Shown here: piece by piece, positions 1 through 12,540 of the stretch
How the letters are laid out: each line of letters starts with the position of its first letter
How positions within the stretch are numbered: position 1 is the first letter of the stretch
Assembly: GCF_039555335.1 (NCBI RefSeq)
Contig: NC_092642.1
Coordinates: 23,417,262 to 23,481,261, forward strand
Reading direction: 5' to 3'
Source of the DNA: Amphiura filiformis
Lineage: Eukaryota > Echinodermata > Ophiuroidea > Amphilepidida > Amphiuridae
Length of the DNA: 64,000 nt
Program-made: the position numbers and the translations under genes
Notes under the pieces: model-generated
Seen by the model: the letters and a program-made list of their open reading frames with translations, nothing else
What the model was told of the DNA's origin: nothing
Database searches by the model: none

Positions 1-336
1 TTCAGAGACCACTCCCTAAATAAATCAAATTCTGTATCAACAATTTTATTATGATTGCAAAGCATATAACCCCCTCTCAAATCGTGTTCAACATGAAGCT
101 TATACAACATTCTGTTTTTGAGCTATGGACAAAAACGACATTTTAGAGCAGTTTAGAGCCATAATTATGAAACGTGTGTAATTTAGCATATGGGGTGTTT
201 TCGGTGACCACTCCTAAATAAACCAAATTCTTTATCAACAATTTTATTATGATTGCAAAGCATATAATCCATTCTCAAATCGTGTGAAATTTGAAGCTCA
301 TACGACATTCCGTTTTTGAGTTATGAGACAAAAACG

Positions 337-407
337 AAATTTAGATGAAATATTTTGCATTCGGTAGAGACATTCTCTGCCGAATGCAAAATATTTCATC
401 TAAATTT
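337..407. repeat. Near-perfect hairpin at the palindrome centre
   Basis: The left arm reads AAATTTAGATGAAATATTTT and onward to CGGTAGAGA. The right arm is its reverse complement, separated by only a few bases. It sits exactly where the flanking repeat units switch orientation. The left arm alone recurs at about 3135-3166, where it is broken by a different TIR element. Confidence 0.85.
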
Positions 408-1027
408 TGATTAAAATTTGGTTTATTTAGGAATGGTCATTGAAACACCCCTATGCTAAATTACTCACGTTTCTTAATCATGGCTCTAAAATGCTCTAAA
501 ATGTCGTTTTTGTCCATAACTCAAAAACAGAATGTTGTATGAGTTTCATATTGCACCAGATTTGAGAGTAGATAATATCCTTTTGAATCATAATAAAATT
601 GTTGATAAAAAAAGTTGAGTTATTCAGGAGTGGTCACTAAAACACGTCCTATGCTAAATTACACAAGTTTCGTAATTATGCTCTCTACTTCAGTCAAATT
701 TCGTTTTTGTCTCGTAACTCAAAAACACTACAAATACATTTTTTTACAATATCACAATGTTTTGGAGCATGTTTCCAAAATATTTTCAATGTTATTAAAA
801 CTTAAAACATTTTGTACCCTTTATGATATAACCCAACATGTAAATGTTTTCTCTAAAACTTGTGCATGCTGAGTATAGGCATATCCGAGCGAATCAGAAA
901 GATTATGATATAACAATCTTAAACTACTCATTTCTGAATATTATTTATATTAAAACACGCTTTTGAGATGAGAAAAAAAAGAAAAGAAAAAAAAAAACAC
1001 AATTGAATATACTATTAAAAAAAAAAG

Positions 1028-1113
1028 ACCACCACTGGGACTCGAACCATTCACATCGGTCAATAGTCAAAAGGTTATCAGTCTGAGGACTATTCCGCTA
1101 CGCCACGCTACCA
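1028..1113 (-). repeat. tRNA-like pol III module, copy 1
   Basis: On the minus strand the sequence contains an A-box-like stretch (GTGGCGTAGCGG) and, about 60 bases later, a canonical B box (GGTTCGAGTCC), followed by a T-rich run. The acceptor arms do not pair, so this is a tRNA-derived repeat and not a functional tRNA gene. It is part of the larger repeat block and recurs at about 1711-1794 and 2119-2205. Confidence 0.6.
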
Positions 1114-1710
1114 TTTCGCAATCAAAGTAACAAGTTTTGTTCTTTTATAGTATTCAGGTATCGGGGAAAGTGTAAACTTGTATAGAGTGTTTGCACGAAA
1201 GGTCATGGGTTCAAATCATCCTCCAGACACGCTCCATAAGATATGCTAATGCATAGAGTACAAAGAATTACTTCGATCAAAACCAGTTAAACAGGTGATT
1301 GGTATTGTACTCCGTGCATTTGCATGTCCTCTGGAGCGTGTCTTTAGGATGGTTTGAACTTAATGATCTTCCATGCAAGCACCCTATAGTAGAAACGGCA
1401 AAATGTATCAGTTTACCATAATGACAAAATGGTCCAAAAGCGACATTTTATGTTTTTAGGCCGCATCTCACGAAGCGTCACGTTCGTTTACATTTGCTAT
1501 ACCAATTGAAAATGATTTATTGCAAAAGGAATGAAACATTCGTTTCATATATGAAATTTGTTAACAGTTAAGTTTACCAATTTGAATTGAAATAAATACG
1601 CATAAACAACTCATTTCTGAATATTATTTATATTAAAATACGCTTTTGCGATGAGAAAAAAAAAACAAGAAAAGAAAAAAGAAAACAACAATTGAATATA
1701 CTTTTAAAAA

Positions 1711-1794
1711 AGACCACCAATGGGACTCGAACCACATCGGTCAATAGTCAAAAGGTTATCAGTCTGAGGACTAATCCGCTACGCCACGCTGCCA
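1711..1794 (-). repeat. tRNA-like pol III module, copy 2
   Basis: Same module as at 1028-1113 with a few substitutions and a small deletion between the anticodon-like region and the B box. A and B boxes are both readable on the minus strand. It belongs to the directly duplicated segment of the compound repeat. Confidence 0.6.
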
Positions 1795-2118
1795 TTGCAC
1801 AAACGAAGTAACAAGTTTTGTTCTTTTATAGTAGTCAGGTATCAGGGAAAGTGTAAACGTGTATAGTGGAAATGGCATAGTGTATCAGTTTACCTTAATG
1901 ACAAAATGGGCCAAAATCGACATGTTATGTTTTTGAGGCCGCATCTCATGAAGCGTCAGGTTCGTTTACATTTGCTATACCAATTGAGAATGTTTTAATG
2001 CAAAAGGAATTAAACATTGATTTCATATATGAAATTTGTTAACACTTTACCATTTTGAATTGAAAGAAATACGTATATATATTTATTTCAATTCAAAATT
2101 GTTACTAAAATGTGCAAT

Positions 2119-2205
2119 GACAGCGTGGCGTAGTAGAAAAGAAAAAAGAATATTAACCTATTGGCTATTGACTGATGTGCGTGGTTCGAGTCCCAATGGT
2201 GGTCT
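2119..2205 (+). repeat. tRNA-like pol III module, copy 3 (inverted)
   Basis: The module is in the plus orientation here, matching the inverted arm of the surrounding repeat. The B box GGTTCGAGTCC is intact. The A-box region (CAGCGTGGCGTAGTAG) is followed by an A-rich replacement of the D-arm region, so it is degenerate. Confidence 0.5.
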
Positions 2206-3166
2206 ATATTTTTTCTTTAAGTGTATTAAATTGTTGTTTCTTTTTTATTTTATTTTTCTCATCGCAAAAGCGTATTTTGTTATAAATAATATTCAGAAAT
2301 GAGTTGTTTCAAATTGTTACATCATAATCTTTCTGATTCGCTCGGATGTGCCTATACTCAGCAAACACAAGTTTTAGTGAAAACATAAATTTAACACGTT
2401 AGGTTATATCATAAAGGGTGCAAAACGTTTTAATAACATTAAAAAACATTTTGGAAAACAAGTTGCAAAACATTGTGATATTGTACAAAAATTCATTTCT
2501 AGTGTTTTTGAGTTATGAGACAAAAACGAAAATTGACTCAGTATCCTACATAAGAGGGCCATAATTACAAAACTTGTGTCATTTAGCATAGGAGGTGTTG
2601 TCCGTGACCACTCCCTAAATAACTCAACATTTTATCAACAATTTTATTATGATTCAAAAGGATATTATCTACTCCTAATCGTGTGCAATATGAAGCTCAT
2701 ACAACATTCTGTTTTTGTGTTATGGACAAAAACGACATGTTAGAACAGTTTAAAGCCATAACTATGAAACGTGTGTAATTTAGCATATGGGGTGTTTTCA
2801 GAGACCGCTCCCTAAATAAATCAAATTCTGTATCAACAATTTTATTATGATTGCAAAGCATATAACCCCCTCTCAAATCGTGTTCAACATGAAGCTTATA
2901 CAACATTCTGTTTTTGAGCTATGGACAAAAACGACATTTTAGAGCAGTTTAGAGCCATAATTATGAAACGTGTGTAATTTAGCATATGGGGTGTTTTCGG
3001 TGACCACTCCCTAAATAAACCAAATTCTTTATCAACAATTTTATTATGATTGCAAAGCATATAATCCATTCTCAAATCGTGTGAAATTTGAAGCTCATAC
3101 GACATTCCGTTTTTGAGTTATGAGACAAAAACGAAATTTAGATGAAATATTTTGCATTCGGTAGAG

Positions 3167-3439
3167 ACAATCAACGAAAAAGTCCTTGGAACGCTTGGCA
3201 CACTCTGTCAAGATTCCGTGCAGAATTTCTTATGTTCATGGAAATGACCTATATTGTGTTTGGGAAGAAACGTGACATCTACAACAATGATTTCCCTTCC
3301 CTCTCCCCATCAAGCAATGTTGGAACACATTGGGGAACCGCTGAAGACATTGGCATTTCTCAACATTGCACGGGGGAGAGGGGGTGACAGTTTTCCGTTA
3401 TTTACAAGCAAGCGTTCCAAGACTTTTTTCGTTGATTGT
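3167..3439. mobile_element. MITE, 273 bases, 30-base TIRs
   Basis: The left end starts ACAATCAACGAAAAAGTC and the right end is its reverse complement with one inserted base, over about 31 bases. The interior shows no transposase. It is inserted in the hairpin arm sequence of the adjacent repeat. I see no clear target-site duplication, so the superfamily is undetermined. Confidence 0.8.
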
Positions 3440-3589
3440 AGCTTACTTACTAGCTTACTAACTGACTAACCATTTGGTCTAAAATGGACATATCTCTAAA
3501 TGCCACGAAGGTATGACCCCCAAGTGGTGTCATATAAAAGAGCAAAATGTAAAGAATATAATAAAAATATTTCCAAACGCCAGAGGTCA

Positions 3590-3900
3590 TCCAGGGGTTA
3601 CAGGGGTCAAAAAAGGTCAATTTAAACGAAAATGCTCCGATTGAGCTTAAATTTAAATGCAATGATCCTTATGACATTCTAAACATTTTAAAAACATTTT
3701 CAGATTCATTTAAGGTCATTAAGGGGCAAGAAAGGGGTCAAAGGTCAAGTTTTCAAAATACTTCAATTGAGCTGAAATTTAAATGCAATGATCCTTATGA
3801 CATTCTTAACATGTTTTAAATATTTTAAAATTCATTTAAGGTCATTAAGGGGGTCATACAGAGGTCAAAAGTCAAGTTTTCAAAATGCCAGCTTTCCACG
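3590..3900. repeat. Degenerate tandem repeat, about 130-base period
   Basis: The words AAATTTAAATGCAATGATCC and TTCATTTAAGGTCATTAAGG recur at about 3645-3720 and 3775-3850, with related sequence on both sides. It runs directly into the 55-base minisatellite. The stretch 3440-3590 before it shows nothing recognisable. Confidence 0.65.
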
Positions 3901-3904
3901 ATCA

Positions 3905-4640
3905 AGGTATATTTCTCTAGTTTTGCAAGGAAAGTCTACGTTAGTCCTAGGTTTGATAATGATTATTTTTGCAAGGAAATCCAGCTCAAGGAAAGTGTAC
4001 ATTAGGTTTGCTAGTGATTATTTTTACAAGGAGGTCCATCGCAAGGAAAGTCTACATTATTAATCCCAGGTGTTATAGTGATTATTTTGTGCAAGGAAGT
4101 CCATCACAAGGAAAGTCTACGTTAGTCTCAGGTTTAAGAGTGATTATTTTTGCATGGAAGTCCAGCGCAAGGAAAGTGTACATTAGGTTTGCTAGTGATT
4201 GTTTTTGCAAGGAAGTCCAGCGCAAGGAAAGTGTACATTAGGTTTGCTTGTGATTATTTTTGCAAGGAAGTCCAGCGCAAGGAAAGTATACATTAGGTTT
4301 GCTAGTGATTGTTTTTGCAAGGAAGTCCAGCGCAAGGAAAGTGTACATTAGGTTTGCTAGTGATTATTTTTGCAAGGAAGTCCAGCGCAAGGAAGTGTAC
4401 ATTAGGTTTGCTAGTGATTATTTTTGCAAGGAAGTCCAGCGCAAGGAAAGTGTACATTAGGTTTGCTAGTGATTATTTTTGCAAGGAAGTCCAGCGCAAG
4501 GAAAGTGTACATTAGGTTTGCTAGTGATTATTTTTGCAAGGAAGTCCAGCGCAAGGAAATTGTACATTGGGTTTGCTAGTGATTATTTTTGCAAGGAAGT
4601 CCAGCGCAAGGAAAGTCTATGTTAGTCTCAAGTTTGACTG
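3905..4640. repeat. Minisatellite, 55-base unit, about 13 copies
   Basis: The unit begins TGATTATTTTTGCAAGGAAG and continues CCAGCGCAAGGAAAG and TACATTAGGTTTGCTAG. The central copies (about 4190-4600) are nearly identical and the edge copies are diverged. One copy has a single-base deletion near 4395, which changes frame. The open frames across it follow from a repeat that lacks stops and are not a gene. Confidence 0.95.
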
Positions 4641-4788
4641 TGATTATGTTATTCATTCATTCATATTTTATTTTGTCAATAACCAATCAATAATAAAATG
4701 TAGGCCTACAAGTACAAATGTAATTCAAAAATGATACATAGTAATAGCAGTAGCAATAATAGAGATAATGATAATAATAGAAATCATA

Positions 4789-5255
4789 CACTGCAAAAAT
4801 TGTGTCTAGCATGGAGACATGTATTCAGTAGATATGTCTTAATTTAGCGTCTTGGTGCAAGTCCCATATCATAACCACATGTCTTGTGGTTAGTCATGAC
4901 TTTATGCATATGAGTCATGTCTAGTTTAGAGACATATGAAATTCGATTAGACACGACTCGAAGAATTAGTGACTTGTTAGAAGTCACTTATTCAATAATG
5001 TGTCTTTAATTAGGACATGAAGTAAAACATGTCCCATTCTGCTCCTATAATTAAGACATGACTTAAGGCTAGCTACATACTTTGTTGATGTCTTGTAGCT
5101 AGTCATGTCTTGGATAAGGACATAGCTCAAAGTCCGGTCTTTCCACAAGCCATGTCTCCTTGCAAGACATAACTTGCATAAGGGCATGGCTAAAAAGTGG
5201 CTTCAAAGTCGCGTCTTAAAATAGTGTCCTCCGGTAAGACACAATGTTTGCAGTG
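4789..5255. mobile_element. MITE, 467 bases, TA target site
   Basis: The ends read CACTGCAAAAATTGTGTCT and the reverse complement of CACTGCAAACATTGTGTCT (one mismatch). Both are flanked by TA, as in Tc1/mariner-type insertions. The interior is built from many short direct and inverted copies of AGACATG/CATGTCT and has no transposase. Confidence 0.85.
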
Positions 5256-5686
5256 TAGTAATAAATAAATATAATAAAAGTAACAATCCTGATAACATTT
5301 CTTTATATAATATAATATTATATATTATAAAGCAATATGGCAAGGGGTATTGTGGCATTCGGGGCACGATCGTCGAATATGTTTAAAAACCGGTACGTAT
5401 TATTGAATGGTAGGTTTATCTCTTCATTGCATGATTTACAATACCAATATTTGGTATTCAAGTTTCCTTTAATTTCCTTATTCGTAAGATTACTACACTT
5501 TTTGTGGTTATACTTATTACATACAGTACATTTTTAATTTCCTTTGATTACTTTTTACATGTCTATGACTAGTTGAGCAAACACACGACAAAACTTTACA
5601 CACACCAACACACAACTCAATACACCAAAAAATATAAACGTTACACAGGCATAGATAATTGGTTCCCTTGGCCTGTGTGAATCCGA
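5256..5686. other. Downstream flank and probable 3' UTR of PARG
   Basis: AT-rich sequence directly after the PARG stop codon on the minus strand. It contains no repeat I recognise and no convincing coding frame. An ATTAAA variant polyadenylation hexamer lies about 150 bases past the stop. Confidence 0.4.
5533..5538 (-). terminator. Candidate PARG poly(A) signal (ATTAAA)
   Basis: Minus-strand ATTAAA about 150 bases downstream of the PARG stop. This is the commonest natural variant of AATAAA. I see no AATAAA closer to the stop. Position and motif only; a transcript end would be needed to confirm it. Confidence 0.3.
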
Positions 5687-5877
5687 TCACACATACGTCA
5701 TGTTTGCTTTATCCGATGGGCTGATATCTCCTCCAGTAGGGTTTGCCTCTGTCTCATCTTCTGTTGATAACTGGTAGTCACTATATAATTGGTAGATATA
5801 TGGAAATAACTTAGGTACTTTCTTCTTCTTGTTTTTGGTATCTAGTCTGTATTTCTGTAGTGTATTCCATAGGTCAC
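5687..5877 (-). CDS. PARG: PARG last coding exon (C-terminus)
   Basis: The minus-strand acceptor TTTTCAG precedes GTGACCTATGG. The exon completes the Gly codon split with the exon at 7391-7157, giving VTVG-DLWNTLQKY. It then encodes a lysine-rich loop (TKNKKKKVPK), the conserved FPYIYQLYSDY helix of the PARG C-terminus, and an acidic tail ending TGA. Length 191 bases, with the stop in frame. The human protein has a corresponding KLYPFIYHAVES segment, so the assignment is by family similarity plus exact phase. Confidence 0.93.
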
Positions 5878-7156
5878 CTGAAAATATAAAGGAAAACAAC
5901 TTATTATGGGTATACATGGTATACGAGTTATTGTTGGTCGAAGCAGCCAAACAAATTGATTTTCATTTAATATCTGAATCAATATATTATTGAAATATAA
6001 CACTTTGATGTTTTGCAAAAGTTCATTCTACAAACCATATACTTTGAAAACTTGCTTTAATAATTATTTGTTGTTAATGAGTTATGTACGTTTTACAAAA
6101 GTGTTGTTGTTTCAGCCATCTTTACAACGTAACTCAAGAACCACAGGACCTACAAAAGCATATCTGTGATATTTGAATTCCTCTACACGCTCGCTATGAA
6201 TTGAGCAATGCAATTTTTGCTAAAGCTCACTACCATTCGCAAGATGCTGTGAACTACATTTTTGCATTTTTTCGACCAACAATACATCGTATACCCTTAA
6301 AACGTTACTGTTCAAGCAGGGCAACCCTGTACAACACAAAAGGGTTCATTAGAAAGGACTTGGAGAAGGGTGTCATAAAATTTGACACATTTTTATGAAA
6401 ATAGCAAAAGAGTAGTAAATTGTGTTATATTAATTGTGACATTTTTGACCAAAAAAGTTAAATTGAGAGAAAAGCAGACCTTATGCATTTTGTGAAAGGT
6501 TATATATAGAAAGTGACATCACATGGTTATTAAATGAGAGGAGCTGGAAAAAGGAGGCAATGTAGTTGGACCCCCTGTTCCCTATTTGCAGAGAGTGGCT
6601 CCCCCTGGTTGACCCAGCTTCAAACCACCCCATGGTGTAATCAACAATCATCACTTATGCTGCATAGTAGGTTTATTCTACAGTAGTTTATACAACAATT
6701 CCAGAGAATTAATATATGACATGATCAAGTGGAATGAGTCACAATCTCGACAATTTTCAATTAGAAGTTTTTTACATCATTTTCCAGCAGTTCGAACATC
6801 TGGTTATACAGAGTTATGAGCAATTTATCAATGGCTGAAACAAGATAAAACAAAAGAATTTCATACTGTTTTTGCCAATATCTCAAAAACAATATTAGTG
6901 ACATCTGACTCATTCCCCTTGATCATGTCATATATTGCAGAGTGTAGGATCATACCAGGCTGCATGGGGCTATTCCAGCTGGATTACATATACCTCCTAT
7001 AGCAGACACGACCTTATAATCTCATACACAAGGGGTGAAGAGTCAAATAAAGTCACCCATTCAAGTAGCCCCATCTGAAATGTGCACTCCCTGTGTGGAA
7101 GATTTAAGGTCATGACTTCCATAGGGGTTGAATAGATCTTTCACACTGCTACCAAC

Positions 7157-7391
7157 CTACAGTTACTCCTGATGACATCAAGAGTTGGTGCATTGCGTTG
7201 AGATCGTCACATAAGACTTTGTCACCAAATGTGAAGTAGCACACCTGTCGTTGGCATTCAGCAGCTGCCATCATTTGTAGTAAACCTTTGAGCCTTGTGT
7301 CTCCGCCAAATGCCCCACATCCCCAGTTGCCTGTTGCTAAGGCTGGTATATTCTGTGGAGGAGTTCCTTCACTGTGAAACCCACAATATGC
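7157..7391 (-). CDS. PARG: PARG exon: catalytic macrodomain core, GNWGCGAFGGD
   Basis: 235 bases, phase 0 start and phase 1 end. It encodes AYCGFHSEG, then ATGNWGCGAFGGDTRLKGLL, then QMMAAAECQRQVCYFTFGD and a helix ending in SSGVTV. The GNWGCGAFGGD block is a near-invariant PARG macrodomain loop that contacts ADP-ribose, and YFTFGD is the adjoining core strand. The acceptor is TTTGCAG and the donor G|GTTGGT. These motifs identify the gene without ambiguity. Confidence 0.97.
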
Positions 7392-7514
7392 CTGCAAATA
7401 TTCAGCATTAAGTATTACAGTATGTTAGTTGCTTTGCACACTAAATTAGATACTTTATCTCTAAGCTAGTTGTGAGACAATTTATTGTTCACATTTAGAC
7501 TACAAAATAAGGTA

Positions 7515-8094
7515 TAGTCCAACCTCTTTTATCTGACCATGATGGAACCAAGCATTGTCTGGATAAGGTCTAAAAATTGTTTGATTGGCGTAACATAAAA
7601 AAATAGGGTAGGTCGGTCGGGATTTTTTTTTTACTTTACTTTTTTTAAGCTGTAAATTTCGTTTGACAAAGGCTTGAACTTTTTTTTTCTTTTGAATTTA
7701 TTATTTTAATTTATTTTTATTATTATTATTATTTTTTGCAAAAAAAAAAAAAAAAAAAGTCAGGGTCAGGCCTTATTTTAGGGTCGGTCGGGTTATGCCA
7801 ATCAAAGTGACGATTTTTTTTAGGCCTAAGTGAAAAATCTGGATAAGTGAATTATGTGCACTTTTGCATTGAATGTCCAAAGTGCTTAAATTGAGACAAC
7901 AATAAATTACTAAATATACATGTAGAGTAATAACACTGATATATGGTATTTGAGTGATGTATGCAACATGGATGCTCTTCTAATTGCTTCAAGGCATAAA
8001 ATTAGGTGACATAGCATTAAAACATGTTTTTATACAAAGATCATACAGCTGAATAACATAGAGATAAGAGGTCCGGATAAGGAAGGTTGAACTG
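7515..8094. mobile_element. pogo/Tigger-like TIR element, interrupted
   Basis: The right end on the minus strand reads CAGTTCAACCTTCCTTATCC. The left end reads TAGTCCAACCTCTTTTATCT, a diverged inverted match. The CAGT-plus-TTATCCGGA style of end is typical of pogo-like mariner relatives (family knowledge). No transposase is readable. A second element at 7580-7806 is nested in its left half. Confidence 0.55.
7580..7806. mobile_element. MITE with TIR TTTGATTGGCRTAAC
   Basis: The left end TTTGATTGGCGTAAC and right end GTTATGCCAATCAAA are inverted with one mismatch. Just inside, GGGTAGGTCGGTCGG and GGGTCGGTCGGG are in direct orientation. The centre is long T and A runs. It splits the pogo-like element, so it is the younger insertion. 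Confidence 0.75.
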
Positions 8095-8232
8095 TCTGAT
8101 CTTGGGAACACAATCTTGGTACAATAGATTTTGTTTTTCCTTGTTGTTTTACAATCAGCGCAAAAGAAAAAATATTTTTGATAAGCATTTCAGTATATTT
8201 TGCTGAAGGCCTCTGCAAGGACAACAAGACTA

Positions 8233-9185
8233 CTCCCTATTCCAAAAAAATACAGCACTGATTTTTTTTTTTTTTGGGGGGGGATAAAAATTATCCTCTT
8301 TTACCAAATGAAATAACTTTTGGTATTGCTAAAGAACTTACTAAGAAGTGGACTCCCAGGATGGATGTTATAAATGATGAGAAAGGTAACACTCTTACCG
8401 AAAGTGAAAACATCAAGAGGGGATGGGTTCAGTATAGTTCCCAGATGTTTGAGGCACAAGATGACAAGGTGTATGTACAGTGTGAAACGAGCGAGGAAGA
8501 ACCTCCACCATTGAGATCTGAAGTTGAGTTTGCCATGGAACAAATGAAAAATGCTAAGTCACCTGGCATTGATAATGTAGCTTCTGAGTTGTGGAAGGCA
8601 ACTGGGAAAGAAGGGATAGACCTAATGTGGTGTCTATGTGGTATCATCTGGAAAAAAAGAAGAAATGGCCGGGAGACTGGTGCAGGGCAGTATTTTATTC
8701 CACTACCAAAGAAGGGAAATTTGAAAGAGTGTGCCAATCACCGGACCATCAGCCTGATTTGTCATGCAAGTAAGTGCTTCTGAAGATCATCATCAAGAGA
8801 ATGAAGAACAAAATGGAGCAAGAAATATCTGATGAACAGGCAGGATTTCGTGAAGGAAGGGGGACTAGGGACCAAATTGTCAATATCAGGAATGCGATTG
8901 AGAAATGCAGATAACATAGACTTCCTCTTTACATGTGCTTCATAGATTAAAGTAAAGCTTTTGACGGTGTTAGCCACCCTCAGATGTGGGAAACTATGAA
9001 AAAAAAATGGGTTTCCCAAGTCATCTTGTGGATCTGATCAGCTGCTTATATGAAGACCAAGAATCGGCAGTCAGAGCAAGTAGTGGGGACACAGATTGGT
9101 TCACGATTGGAAGAAGCTTACGACGGGGCTGTGTGCTATCACCAAATTCCAAAATATTGGTGCTGTATTTTGCTGGAATAGGGAG
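8233..9185. mobile_element. TIR element (TA target) carrying an RTE fragment
   Basis: The left end CTCCCTATTCC followed by AAATACAGCA is matched by the inverted right end TGCTGTATTTTGCTGGAATA-GGGAG. Both ends are flanked by TA. The interior from about 8283 to 9150 is almost entirely a decayed RTE-type LINE fragment in plus orientation. A second element with the same ends is at 46272-47024, with a different interior. So the TIRs define the family and the LINE piece is passenger DNA or a nested insertion. Confidence 0.75.
8283..9150 (+). pseudogene. RTE/BovB-like reverse transcriptase fragment 1
   Basis: The plus strand encodes in pieces: a linker to EQMKNAKSPGIDNVASELWK, then YFIPLPKKGNLKECANHRTI, then EISDEQAGFREGRGTRDQI, then SKAFDGVSHPQMWETM, then a DTDWFTIGRSLRRGCVLSPN block. 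These are reverse-transcriptase motifs 1 to 4 in the order and style of the RTE/BovB clade. Stop codons and at least two frameshifts (near 8781 and 9000) interrupt it. The YADD catalytic motif, endonuclease and 3' end are absent, so it is a dead internal fragment. A longer but also broken relative of its right half is at 38706-39222. Confidence 0.85.
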
Positions 9186-9309
9186 TACATCATTATCAAT
9201 GTGCAATTTGTCACTACGCACTCTCCACCAGATGAATGTGTGCAATGACAATGTACACATCGACGTGTTGTATTCTCAAAAAGCTTTTTGGAATTACAGA
9301 AATGGTCTA

Positions 9310-10324
<1,015 letters not shown>

Positions 10325-10403
10325 CTTGGAGTGTTATCAACAAAGTTGCCAGTCCATTTAAAAGTGTCGGCATAGCCTGCATAACAACTAAACCTCTCAG
10401 CAC
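10325..10403 (-). CDS. PARG: PARG exon: ADP-ribose-facing loop
   Basis: 79 bases encoding [20 protein letters not shown] and onward to NTP. It starts by completing a Gly codon and ends with two bases of an Arg codon. The YxGYAxTxxW pattern matches the human segment that contains the tyrosine clasp over the active site. The aromatic positions are kept. Acceptor TATAG, donor AAG|GTATGT. Confidence 0.95.
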
Positions 10404-10477
10404 CTATAGAACGAGTTTTGCGTAAAAATAATATTTGTTAATAATTTGATACCACTTCTGACTTTTCTAGGACTTCA

Positions 10478-10651
<174 letters not shown>

Positions 10652-12300
10652 CTAAAAGTGACAGAAAATTAAAACAATAAATCAGGATTTGGATTAGGAA
10701 TGAGAAGGTATGGAAGACAGTTGGAATTCAATCTAAGAAACAATGGAGTGGTTTAATTAGGGATTTAATCAAGTTTCGTCGTTGTTCATCACCATTTAAC
10801 AATGTTCCGCAATGTCTGCAAGTGCAAAGTAAACCATGCAGAAGCGCCGGACGCGAGATGTTAAACGATGGTGAAACATGATTGAATCCCTCACAACGAA
10901 AATTGTGTAATCCACATGATTAAATCATGAGGAATGTCACACCATAGATGAACTCCTGGATGGGGCAGCTTTAATTAGCATTAGGCCGCATTGATATGTA
11001 AATAGCGTATTGTTATTTAAATTTGTGCCCAGACGTATTGAGGGCGACAGTCATGTTATCCAGACGGAGAATGGCTGCATATGCCGGGCATGTCAATTTG
11101 CTGAGTGAAGGCTGATAATCACCTTTCTGTATAGGTAATAAGCTAGTATATTTCGTGTACCAGTTGGTTATAACAAACAATTAGTATCATATTAAATATA
11201 TTAAATGTATAAACTTTGAAATTTACATGAATTTGAAGAGCAGAGCTTCGAAATCTAGCTAAGTCAGGTGATGTGAAATTCTGCTGCGTAACCCCTCTGC
11301 GTGGTAGAATTATATTCATAAAACATTGAATTTAACAGATATCATGGGCAGCCAACCACGATTTATCAGCATTTAAAATATATGTTAATTAACAAAGATA
11401 AATAATAAAGAGTACAAATGGCAATTAACTAGTAAACAAGCCTGAAATCCTAAAATGTTGCCACGTGATTTCCCGAACACATGATATGTCACCATGTGAC
11501 CACTATTCAGATTTACCGTGAATATTTGGAGTATGCTTGCACATCATGCACATACACTGTGCATTTCTTTACCTCCGTATAAAATCAATCATTCATCCTG
11601 GGAGCCAAGTAACATTGTCTGCTCAGTGCAGGTTGGTATTTTATTTTACTTGAGAGCATAATAGAAATACATAAAGACGAATAAGGCGCCATGATGGAAG
11701 GTCAGGTCGGGTATCAAAGGTTATTATAACTTAAATACTACTTGTATTTCACACCTTGCCTCTGTCACATATTTCCTTCATATTATTGACAGCAAGTCCT
11801 AATTTTGACTTTGCTATTGCAAAATGTCATTTCATATCAAATTAGTAGACTTTCTTTGAAAAACATATCACTGGTGCCTGATGGGAATACCCGTCCGCCA
11901 TACCATTAAACTGGATCGTTTTCGTCTGGTTTGTGCCCAGATGTATTGGGGGCGTGCTATACTCTCATTGAACAGGCAAAGTTCGCAAAACTAACAACGT
12001 TGTTATTTGCCAAACTCAATTAACATGATCCAAGGGGTCGAACATGAATTATTCATAACGAGCTATAACGGATCGATAACTGGCCTCACTTTCTAGCTAG
12101 TAAACCAGCTGGATTTTTCATAGATTTTGCGTGGCTAATAGAACAACCGTGAATTTAGTGTCACCCCCTTGGTCACACTCATAGCATGACCTTGAAATAC
12201 AGTGGATACAAAACTCATACTCCACAAAACGGTGTCAACTTTTGAGCTATGATTATTGTATGAAGATGATTGAACCTAGCCATCTGAATAAGACTATTAC
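10652..12300. other. PARG intron, no element identified
   Basis: About 1.6 kb between two PARG exons. Two similar phrases (GTGCCCAGACGTATTG near 11025 and GTGCCCAGATGTATTG near 11933) hint at an old duplicated repeat. I cannot define its ends. No coding sequence is seen. Confidence 0.5.
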
Positions 12301-12437
12301 CTGTAGCATCCCTGCTCCTTCATCTTCTATCATCCCTGATGCAGTCACATGACATTTGGTCCACGCTGCCGTGCTCTTGTCCCATCTTGGTAGCTTTGTC
12401 AAGGCACATCTTGTGAAAGTCAATGTACCGGTAGGAA
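12301..12437 (-). CDS. PARG: PARG exon: start of catalytic domain
   Basis: 137 bases encoding PTGTLTFTRCALTKLPRWDK, then a Trp/His-containing strand and IEDEGAGMLQ. It matches the GLVTFTR to GQGMLQ region at the start of the human catalytic domain. The first two bases complete an Ile codon with the upstream exon. The donor CAG|GTAATA follows a complete Gln codon, so the next exon starts in phase 0. Confidence 0.96.
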
Positions 12438-12540
12438 CTGAAAACAAATGAGAGGTACAATACAAATAATAATCTGTCCTCCCCAAAAAACCAAAAGTAC
12501 TCTTAAATAAAATGTTTGAGTTTCTTTTCCTTACTTTTGT

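Larger units (their letters stand above)
1..3160. repeat. Compound direct and inverted repeat block
   Basis: A unit of about 190-200 bases, recognisable by the words CACTCCCTAAATAA, ACAATTTTATTATGATTG and GACAAAAACGA, occurs twice in one orientation at about 1-345. It is inverted twice at about 403-790 and back in the first orientation at about 2500-3150. The block 1-355 is almost identical to 2796-3155 in direct orientation. Between the arms, about 925-1590 is repeated directly at about 1610-2060, and a third, inverted partial copy covers about 2060-2340. The whole is therefore a nested palindrome about 3.1 kb long. No protein-coding potential is convincing in any frame. The window starts inside it, so its left boundary is unknown. 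Confidence 0.85.

Noticed and set aside
1028-1113. Functional tRNA gene (Leu-like)
   Set aside because: A and B boxes exist but the acceptor stem does not pair and the module is repeated three times within a larger repeat.
3969-4734. Open frames across the 55-base repeats as a repeat protein
   Set aside because: Several overlapping frames are equally open because the unit lacks stops; frame is lost at a one-base deletion and there is no start or splice context.
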